Positions 44,029-51,931 of a stretch of 64,000 bases of DNA are shown here, piece by piece. The stretch lies in contig CANQTP010000002.1 of assembly GCA_947626755.1 (NCBI GenBank), positions 54,469 to 118,468 on the forward strand, in the 5' to 3' direction. The notes beneath the pieces were generated by a model. The model was not told the DNA's origin and made no database searches. It saw only the letters and a program-made list of their open reading frames with translations. A program made the position numbers and the translations under genes. Every line of letters begins with the position of its first letter. The first letter of the stretch is position 1. This DNA comes from an uncultured Clostridia bacterium (GTDB lineage: Bacteria > Bacillota > Clostridia > Oscillospirales > Ruminococcaceae).

Positions 44029-44179
44029 TAACATTTCAGAAATTTCTTCACATCTTTTCAGAGAATTTTTTGTGCAATATATAGTGATTTAGTATAAATA
44101 AACGTTTAATTTCAAATAAGATAGTAAAAATGTTTACTAAAAAATGTTTCGTAAAAAAGAAAAAAGATATATAATACCT

Positions 44180-44441
44180 GTAGCAGGCATAGCCTGCTAC
44201 AGAGTTGAAAGTTGAGAGCTGAAATAATTCGTAATGCGTAATTCGTAATGCGTAATTAAAATTGCAGATTCAGCCTTGCTTCATGCACGTTATACATAAG
44301 TTGAAAATTACTAAAATTTGCCTGAAAGCGTGCAGGCTCAGCCTGCTCTCAACTCTCCACTCTCAACTCTTAACTCTAAAAAAGGCTCTCAACTCTCAAC
44401 TCTTTCAATTACGAATTACGAATTAAGAATTACGAATTTAC
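44180..44441. repeat. Composite dispersed repeat upstream of the MFS gene (copy 2)
   Basis: It begins with a 10-bp hairpin TGTAGCAGGC-ATA-GCCTGCTACA (44180-44202). Then come GAGTTGAAAGTTGAGAG, tandem AATTCGTAATGCGT boxes, a core with GCAGATTCAGCC, CATGCACGTTATACATAAG and GCAGGC-TCA-GCCTGC (44332-44346), then CTCTCAACTC boxes and AATTACGAATTACG boxes in reverse orientation. The core plus right arm (44255-44441) is the inverse copy of 4483-4602. The element forms the 5' untranslated region of the MFS gene. Confidence 0.8.
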
Positions 44442-44461
44442 TATATGGGGGTAGGAAGATC

Positions 44462-45697
44462 TTGAAATGTACATATAAGCATACTCTTGCGGCTTGCTAT
44501 TCGGGATATATCACACAGGCGATAGTGAATAACCTTTCGCCGCTGCTGTTTGTGACTTTCAACCGAACTCTCGGCATATCCCTTGAAAAGATAGCTTTGC
44601 TGATAACAGTAAATTTTGTCACACAGATAGTTACCGACATATGCTCCTCGAAAATTTCCGATCATCTGGGAGTGCGGCGGTCAATGGTAATTGCACACCT
44701 TATCTCCGCGGCGGGACTTGCGGGAATGGGCATTTTCCCGTATGTTTTCCCCGATCCGTTTTCGGGACTTGTGCTTTCGGGAATACTCTGCGCGGTGGGC
44801 GGCGGTCTGGACGAAGTGCTTGTAAGTCCCATAGTGGATTCGCTTCCGGGCAGCGCAAAGGCTTCCTCAATGAGTCTGCTCCATTCATTTTACTGTTGGG
44901 GACAAGCGGGGGTAATAATACTTTCCACGGTGTTCTTTGCGGCTTTCGGAACGGAAAACTGGCGGATACTTCCTGCGCTCTGGGCGGTGATCCCCATTTT
45001 CACTTCGCTGCTTTTTGTAAAAGTTCCGCTGCTGCCTTTTACGGAGGAGGGGGAAACAGGCACGCCGTTAAAAAAGCTCCTTACGAACGGAAAATTCCTG
45101 CTGTTCTGTCTGCTGATGATCTCGGCGGGAGCGTCGGAACTTGCTGTTTCACAATGGGCGTCGTTATTTGCGGAAAACGGTCTGGGCGTTTCAAAAACAG
45201 TCGGTGATCTTTTAGGACCGTGTATGTTTGCGCTTTTAATGGGTTCGGCTCGGCTGTGGTACGGGATATTCGGGAAAAAGATACGTCTTGCGCCCGTGAT
45301 CGCGGCAAGTTCCCTGCTCTGCGTAATAAGTTACGGAATGATAGTATTTTCGCCCTATGCGTGGCTTGCTCTTGCGGGCTGCGGACTCAGCGGGCTTGCG
45401 GTGGGGATAATGTGGCCCGGAACGTTCAGTCTTGCTTCGGAGAAATTTCCCTCAGGCGGAACGTCCATGTTTGCAGTTCTTGCGCTCAGCGGAGACATCG
45501 GCTGTTCCGCGGGACCGGGGCTTGTGGGGATATTCACGGGTGCTGCTGAAAAAGGCTCGGAATGGGTAATGAGGATATTTCCCAACGCCGACCCGTCCAT
45601 GGCAGGTTTAAAAGCGGGGCTGCTTTTTGCGGCGATTTTTCCGATTATAATGCTTATAATAGTGTTGAGCTTCGCAGAGTTGAAAGTTGAGAGTTGA
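44462..45697 (+). CDS. MFS transporter
   Basis: The 411-residue protein has about twelve membrane helices and the MFS loop motif KISDHLGVRRSMV near residue 65. It resembles fucose permease/YfkF-like Firmicutes transporters of unknown substrate. The start is TTG at 44462 with GGTAGGAAG upstream; the open frame extends 48 codons further into repeat DNA and this part was rejected. Its last codons (LKVES) and stop are built from the GTTGAGAG repeat. Repeats flank the gene on both sides, so it may have moved as a cassette. Confidence 0.83.
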   Translation: MKCTYKHTLAACYSGYITQAIVNNLSPLLFVTFNRTLGISLEKIALLITVNFVTQIVTDICSSKISDHLGVRRSMVIAHLISAAGLAGMGIFPYVFPDPFSGLVLSGILCAVGGGLDEVLVSPIVDSLPGSAKASSMSLLHSFYCWGQAGVIILSTVFFAAFGTENWRILPALWAVIPIFTSLLFVKVPLLPFTEEGETGTPLKKLLTNGKFLLFCLLMISAGASELAVSQWASLFAENGLGVSKTVGDLLGPCMFALLMGSARLWYGIFGKKIRLAPVIAASSLLCVISYGMIVFSPYAWLALAGCGLSGLAVGIMWPGTFSLASEKFPSGGTSMFAVLALSGDIGCSAGPGLVGIFTGAAEKGSEWVMRIFPNADPSMAGLKAGLLFAAIFPIIMLIIVLSFAELKVES

Positions 45698-45893
45698 GAG
45701 TTGAGAGCTTTTAATAGAGTTGAGAGTAGAGAGTTGAGAGTTGAGATAAAATTTTCAACTTTGTGCTCTTGAATTAAAGAAAGAAGAAAAAACTTAACAA
45801 TTTATTCCCGAAGCATATTTAGTGGAGAAAAGAACGCTGACAGTTTATGTCAACATCTTAACTCTCCACTCTCAACTCTTAACTCTACAAAAG
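45674..45893. repeat. GTTGAGAG repeat cluster downstream of the MFS gene
   Basis: Units of AGTTGAGAG recur at least seven times between 45674 and 45745. An inverse block, ACTCTCCACTCTCAACTCTT then AACTCTACAAAAGG (45860-45893), matches 44351-44384 upstream of the MFS gene almost exactly. The two blocks are thus direct repeats flanking the transporter gene. Confidence 0.8.
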
Positions 45894-45909
45894 GGGTGTG
45901 TTTATTTTT

Positions 45910-46566
45910 ATGGAAAAAATTTATTTTGTCCGCCATGCGCAGGCTATGGGAAATGTCCTGAAATTCTTTCAGGGACGTACCGACTGCGAATTGAGCGAAC
46001 TCGGCAGGGAACAGTTAAAATACCTTGCGGAGCGTTTCCGGGAAATTCCCATTGAAAAAATTTATTCAAGTCCGTTAAAAAGAACTCTGGAAACTGCGGA
46101 GGCGGTGAACAAATATCACGGCGTTCCCATAATTCCCGATAACGGACTTATCGAGATAAACGGCGGAGTTCTGGAAGGACGTCCGTGGTCGGAATTTTCC
46201 GAAAAATATCCCGTGGAATTTGACCTGTGGCAGAATAAAATGCAGGATTTCTACATAGAAAACGGCGAAAATATGCACGAGGTTTTTGAGCGAATGAAAA
46301 ACACCATGGACAGGATAATTTCCGAAAATCAGGGAAAAATCATTGCTGTTGTTTCCCACGGCTGCGCCCTGAAAAATTATCTTTGCCACGCAAACGGCGA
46401 CAGCATTGAAAAGATCGCCGATGTGGGATGGTCAACAAATACCGCCGTTTCTCTGGTGGAATATGACGAAAATAATTCCCCGAAAATTATTTTTAAAAAC
46501 GACATAAGCCATCTCCCCGAGGACGCTTCAACGCCTATGCCGTTCAAAACAGCTGAAAATAAATAA
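45910..46566 (+). CDS. Histidine phosphatase family protein (phosphoglycerate mutase-like)
   Basis: The 218-residue protein has the phosphohistidine motif YFVRHAQAMGN, SSPLKRTLETAE, the EINGGVLEGRPW glutamate segment and VVSHGCALKN with the second catalytic histidine. It belongs to the GpmB/CobC/PhoE branch of broad-specificity phosphatases; substrate unknown. ATG at 45910 was preferred over the GTG at 45898, which lies inside the AAGGGGTGTG ribosome binding site. It precedes ruvX by 13 bp. Confidence 0.85.
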   Translation: MEKIYFVRHAQAMGNVLKFFQGRTDCELSELGREQLKYLAERFREIPIEKIYSSPLKRTLETAEAVNKYHGVPIIPDNGLIEINGGVLEGRPWSEFSEKYPVEFDLWQNKMQDFYIENGENMHEVFERMKNTMDRIISENQGKIIAVVSHGCALKNYLCHANGDSIEKIADVGWSTNTAVSLVEYDENNSPKIIFKNDISHLPEDASTPMPFKTAENK

Positions 46567-46579
46567 AGGAGAAATTTCT

Positions 46580-47005
46580 ATGCGGATAATGGCAGTTGAC
46601 TTCGGCGACAGCAGAACGGGTATTGCAGTCTGCGACAGGGACGAAATTTTAGCTTCGCCTTTAACGGTGATAAACGAGTATAATTTTGAAAAATGCGCCG
46701 AAAAAGTTGCGGAACTTTCCAAAAAGGAAAAAGCGGAATTGATAGTTGTGGGACTTCCGAAAAATATGGACGGTTCATCGGGGGAACGGGCGGAAAAATG
46801 CACCGAATTTGCCCGTCTTGTGGGGGAAATATCGGGGCTTCCCACCGAAATGTGGGACGAACGGAGAACTACCGTTACGGCGCATAATTATCTTAATGAG
46901 ACAAATGTCCGCGGCAAAAAGCGCAAAGCCGTCGTTGACGCCGTTGCCGCTACGATAATTCTCGAGTCTTATCTTGAATATCGGAAGAATTGTCCGAAGT
47001 CCTGA
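46580..47005 (+). CDS. ruvX: Putative pre-16S rRNA nuclease / Holliday junction resolvase RuvX (YqgF)
   Basis: The 141-residue RNase H-fold protein starts MRIMAVDFGDSRTGIAVCD with the first catalytic Asp, followed by IVVGLPKNMDGSSGERA and the WDERRTTVTA segment, and ends with VVDAVAATIILESYL. YqgF proteins process the 5' end of 16S rRNA in E. coli. Ribosome binding site AAAGGAG. Its last 56 bp overlap the convergent TauE-like gene. Confidence 0.93.
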   Translation: MRIMAVDFGDSRTGIAVCDRDEILASPLTVINEYNFEKCAEKVAELSKKEKAELIVVGLPKNMDGSSGERAEKCTEFARLVGEISGLPTEMWDERRTTVTAHNYLNETNVRGKKRKAVVDAVAATIILESYLEYRKNCPKS

Positions 47006-47348
47006 AAAATAATTCTTTCAGACCGATAATAAAAATAAATACTGCAAAAATTTTCCGCAGTCCTGCGGGACCGATAAATTTTGCCGCAAAACTTCCAATT
47101 GCGGCGAAAAATATTCCCGTGATAATTGCGGGAATTATTTTTTTCCAGTCGATTAGTTTATTTTTTGTGTGGATAATTACCGACAGCGCAGCTATTGGAA
47201 TAAAATAAATCAAATTTATCCCCTGCGCGGAAAGCTGGTCAAACCCCGCAAATACCGTGAGATAAATTATTAATATCATTCCTCCGCCAACACCGAGAGC
47301 CGCGAAAATTCCCGTAAAAAACGCCGCCGCAAAAGACAGAAAATTCAT
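46950..47348 (-). CDS. Half-size TauE/SafE transporter, second subunit
   Basis: A 132-residue membrane protein with about four helices and the TauE/SafE motif FAALGVGGGMILI. Complete TauE/SafE anion exporters have two such halves in one chain of about 250 residues. Here the start ATG overlaps the stop of the first-half gene as ATGA, so the two likely form a heterodimer exporting sulfite or another sulfur or organic anion. GGGAGGATA precedes the start. Its 3' end runs 56 bp into ruvX on the other strand. Confidence 0.8.
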   Translation of the reverse strand: MNFLSFAAAFFTGIFAALGVGGGMILIIYLTVFAGFDQLSAQGINLIYFIPIAALSVIIHTKNKLIDWKKIIPAIITGIFFAAIGSFAAKFIGPAGLRKIFAVFIFIIGLKELFFRTSDNSSDIQDKTRELS

Positions 47349-47704
47349 AGAAAAAGTATCCTCCCGCCCGAAATTATAAGAATTATTCCGAAAATTCTCC
47401 GCAGTAAATTTGTGGGGATCTTTTTCATTAAAAAGCCCCCGAGGACTGCTCCCGCAAGTCCGAAAGGTATCAGCGGCAGAGCGTCGCTCCACTTGAAATT
47501 CCTTTCGTAAGCGTAGAAAAATGCGGACACTGCCGACAGCGGAAGCGTTAAAGCAAGGGAAGTTGCATGAGCATTTTTCACGGGAACGCCGCCTTTTTTC
47601 AGGAGCGGAACAGCAGCTATCCCGCCGCCCGACCCGAAAAGTCCGTTGCAGATCCCCGTCACCGCGCCTAAAAAATAATAATATATTTTTTTGAATTTTT
47701 CCAT
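47345..47704 (-). CDS. Half-size TauE/SafE transporter, first subunit
   Basis: A 119-residue, four-helix protein with GICNGLFGSGGGIAAVPLL, the motif of the N-terminal half of TauE/SafE proteins. ATG at 47704 follows CGGAGAA; the open frame upstream of it runs into the guaB terminator. It is coupled by ATGA to the second half. Neither half is frameshift debris, since each has its own ribosome binding site and conserved motif. Confidence 0.8.
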   Translation of the reverse strand: MEKFKKIYYYFLGAVTGICNGLFGSGGGIAAVPLLKKGGVPVKNAHATSLALTLPLSAVSAFFYAYERNFKWSDALPLIPFGLAGAVLGGFLMKKIPTNLLRRIFGIILIISGGRILFL

Positions 47705-47767
47705 AAAAATTCTCCGAAGCGAAAATTTAAAAATATTATTTTCCGATGGGGGAAATTTTATTCGTAA

Positions 47768-47798
47768 CAAAAAAACGGCACTGCAATTTGCAGTGCCG
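47768..47798 (-). terminator. Terminator of guaB
   Basis: A 10-bp perfect stem CGGCACTGCA with its complement (47776-47798, loop ATT) followed on the minus strand by T7. Confidence 0.92.
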
Positions 47799-47805
47799 CG
47801 TATCA

Positions 47806-49293
<1,488 letters not shown>

Positions 49294-49333
49294 TTATTGA
49301 ATTTCAAACGGCTTTTTTCGGATATTTCTATAT

Positions 49334-49362
49334 AGGATAACACTTTACGAGCTTTTATTCAA
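49334..49362 (-). promoter_or_regulatory. Promoter of guaB
   Basis: On the minus strand TTGAAT (49362-49357), 17-nt spacer, TATCCT (49339-49334), about 53 nt before the start. Confidence 0.65.
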
Positions 49363-49426
49363 GTCATTTTTGTGAATTTGCAGGTAAAATTTATTCAAGA
49401 TAAAAAGACAATTTTTGTGCAATTTT

Positions 49427-51769
49427 TCAGGCTGTCCGTTTCCGCTTGGAGATCATAATTATTATGGAATAGATTGCCATTCCGATTGCGCCAAACACGG
49501 AAACTATCCCTCCGATGTCCCTCGGTATGGAATGATAAACGCATTTTATAGTGTGCTTTCCCGCGGGAACGGGTATTGCCTGAAAAGCAAGATTTGCTTT
49601 TATTATGGGAACTTCCTCGCCGTCAACGTAAGCCGTAAAGCCGTTGTCATAGGCAATACTGAAAAATACAAGCTCGGGCTCGGAAAAATCCGTTTCAGCG
49701 TTGTAAGAATCATCATCGGTATAATAGCCCGAAACGGTCTTTTCGGCGCGTTTTGCGCACTCCTCCGCAAATTCTTCATTGCTGAGACTGCGCAGTTCTT
49801 CTTTTGGCAGCGGAGAAAGATATTCTTTCGCGGCGGCACTGTCCTCAAGGACCATTGCTTTTAACATCAGCTTTGCACGGTCTTCTTGGTCAAGAGTCAT
49901 AAGTTCTTCCTCGGAAATGCTGTATTCATAGCAGAAACCCATGGGAATGAAATTGTTGTTTCTGTAATATTCAAGATCGCCGTCCTGAAGGCGGAGTTCA
50001 AAATCTTCATAGCTGCTGTCTTCGTCATTATCAGAAAGACCGCCGTTAGAAATAACTTCCTGAATATGGTTTTCCATCTTTTCTCCGACACGCTGATCAT
50101 ATACAGAACTTAGCGGCGGCACATAAGCTATCATTTCTTCGCCTGACATAAGGCATTGAGCAGGATAATAATCAGAAATATCATCTTTGTTTATTCCCAA
50201 TGCATCAATATAATCATTCATATATGCAGGCATAATGGTATTAAAGGTATAGACAGCGGGAATATCCCATAAAAGGTTTCTGTTTCGCAGACTGGTAGAC
50301 TGCATCGACCTGCCGCTTCCGGAAATTTCCGCTTTGATCTCTTTAGGATATGTACTGTCTATGCTTTCGGGATAAGGCTCTGCTCCCATGCCGAACAGCA
50401 GCGTGACTTCGGAATATGCAAACGCCGCTGCAACTGTCAGCACAAGAACTTTGCCCGGAAAGCTGCCGTCCCGCTTCATTCTGAAAAGCAATATAAAAGC
50501 TGTTGCCGCGCCTGCCAATGTGCCGATGATCTGCGTCCATTCCTGAGCAGTGTTGTAGTTTAACTCCCATCTTGCAAAATTTTCTATAGGGAATATTATG
50601 CAGAATATCAGTATCAGAACAGTCACAGATACCTGAATAATTATTCCGACGGAAAAATATTTTGTATTGTTTTCAACAGCCATAGCTGTCATGACCGACA
50701 TTATCAGTACAGGCGCAAACATCCATCTTGCATAGTAAAGCGAGCTTCCCATGGAAAATACACTGTTAAGTATGGGAACAAATGCCATAATTATAAGCAG
50801 AGTAACTAATTTTGTAAAACGGCTTTTCTTGTTTGAAATTGCATATGCGATAACTCCCGACATTCCGAAAAGCGGCAGATACATTCCCAATGAGGAAAAC
50901 AATGAACCGCGCGGATATTCTTCTCCTGTATCAGGAAATATATTTGTAAAGCTCTGCGGATCGGGCATTACGAACATAGCCTGAATAATTCTTGCATATC
51001 TCCAAGGCGATCCGTATAAAAGCATATCCTTTATATTTTGGAACGGTGCGGCAAAATGCGGATTTGCTAAAGTATACGCAACGGCGGGGATAACAGCTAT
51101 CCCGGCAGCTGCAGTTCCCAGTACGGATTCCGCGCCGAGACAGCAGAAGTCCTTGAAGTTTATGCGGAATTTTTCGTCATTCAGACGAACAAGGAAGTAA
51201 ATTATAATGAAGATAACTTCCATACTGAAAAAGTAATAGTTAGTAAAGGCGCAAAGCATTACCGAGAGCCCGAAAACGCAGCGCCGTTTGTCAACAACGG
51301 CAGCTTCAAGCGCGGCAAGCATAAGCGGGAAAAATGCCAGCGAATCGAGATAATGATACAAAAAATTTATCATAGTGTATCCTGAATAAGCGTACAGCAC
51401 GGCAGCCACAGCCGCGTATTCGGGAGTCTTGCAGAATCTTGAAGCATATATGTATGCAGAAAGCGCGCAGAAACCGAATTTCAAGGCTATAACAAATGTG
51501 AACGAATATATAGCTGCGCTATCGGGGATAAGCGCATATATGAACGTAAAGGGGCTGAAAAGGTTGTAGAACAGATACGCGCCGAAAAAGTCAAGACCTG
51601 TTCCCGAATTGAAATCAAACTGCGGCAGATCCGTTTCCCTGAGATGTTTACCGAGATATATCGTAAACGGTATCTGCTGAGCGTTAAAATCTCCGTAATA
51701 GTAAAATATGCCGCCATTCCGCAGAATGAACGTCAGCGCCGACAAGAGAAACGGCAATGCTCCGCACAA
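49427..51769 (-). CDS. yfhO: YfhO family membrane protein, copy A, N terminus interrupted by poly-C frameshift
   Basis: A 780-residue (from TTG 51769) multi-helix protein of the YfhO/GT-C glycosyltransferase-like family, linked in other Firmicutes to lipid-carrier glycosylation of wall polymers. It has about twelve helices in the first 480 residues and a C-terminal extracellular domain. It is a close paralogue of the next gene. In this frame the protein homology continues upstream (FGKKWYLISFLCGALP) to an 8-base C tract at 51808-51801 and then a stop. Only a frame change in the tract joins it to the ATG at 51854, which aligns with the start of copy B. As sequenced it may be off or start weakly at TTG. 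Confidence 0.8.
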   Translation of the reverse strand: MCGALPFLLSALTFILRNGGIFYYYGDFNAQQIPFTIYLGKHLRETDLPQFDFNSGTGLDFFGAYLFYNLFSPFTFIYALIPDSAAIYSFTFVIALKFGFCALSAYIYASRFCKTPEYAAVAAVLYAYSGYTMINFLYHYLDSLAFFPLMLAALEAAVVDKRRCVFGLSVMLCAFTNYYFFSMEVIFIIIYFLVRLNDEKFRINFKDFCCLGAESVLGTAAAGIAVIPAVAYTLANPHFAAPFQNIKDMLLYGSPWRYARIIQAMFVMPDPQSFTNIFPDTGEEYPRGSLFSSLGMYLPLFGMSGVIAYAISNKKSRFTKLVTLLIIMAFVPILNSVFSMGSSLYYARWMFAPVLIMSVMTAMAVENNTKYFSVGIIIQVSVTVLILIFCIIFPIENFARWELNYNTAQEWTQIIGTLAGAATAFILLFRMKRDGSFPGKVLVLTVAAAFAYSEVTLLFGMGAEPYPESIDSTYPKEIKAEISGSGRSMQSTSLRNRNLLWDIPAVYTFNTIMPAYMNDYIDALGINKDDISDYYPAQCLMSGEEMIAYVPPLSSVYDQRVGEKMENHIQEVISNGGLSDNDEDSSYEDFELRLQDGDLEYYRNNNFIPMGFCYEYSISEEELMTLDQEDRAKLMLKAMVLEDSAAAKEYLSPLPKEELRSLSNEEFAEECAKRAEKTVSGYYTDDDSYNAETDFSEPELVFFSIAYDNGFTAYVDGEEVPIIKANLAFQAIPVPAGKHTIKCVYHSIPRDIGGIVSVFGAIGMAIYSIIIMISKRKRTA

Positions 51770-51800
51770 AAATGATATTAAATACCATTTTTTACCAAAT

Positions 51801-51808
51801 GGGGGGGG
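51801..51808 (-). repeat. Poly-C(8) tract at the yfhO copy A start
   Basis: Eight consecutive C residues on the coding strand. With 7 (or 10) C the ATG at 51854 would be in frame with the whole protein; with 8 C that reading ends at TAA just after the tract. Such tracts are typical switches in phase-variable surface genes; a sequencing error is the alternative. Confidence 0.6.
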
Positions 51809-51859
51809 TAATTACAGTGTCAGATCTTACAAGAATATTTTTTTCGGCAGATGTAAATT

Positions 51860-51931
51860 TCATACATTTTTCTCTTCTTTCAAAAGTTTGTAAAAAGCAG
51901 TCTTAAAGGAAAATTCCGCTGTAAGCTTTTC
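51860..51931 (-). pseudogene. Remnant of the methyltransferase 3' end between the yfhO copies
   Basis: On the minus strand 24 codons read EKLTAEFSFKTAFYKLLK.. to a TGA. The methyltransferase at 54296-55441 ends ERLMAEFSFEPTFYKPLK.., giving 12 identities in 18 positions at the same distance before a yfhO start. This is a fossil end of a duplicated methyltransferase-yfhO segment; it overlaps the stop codon of yfhO copy B. Confidence 0.8.

Noticed and set aside
44318..44461. 48-codon N-terminal extension of the MFS protein
   Set aside because: It is translated repeat DNA (NSPLSTLNS..), without homology to transporters; TTG 44462 has a proper ribosome binding site.
45674..45893. CRISPR-like short repeats
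   Set aside because: The GTTGAGAG units are contiguous or irregularly spaced, lack unique spacers of constant length, and no cas genes are near.
46950..47704. Frameshifted single TauE/SafE pseudogene
   Set aside because: Each half has its own start, ribosome binding site and intact motif, and they join by a regular ATGA overlap.
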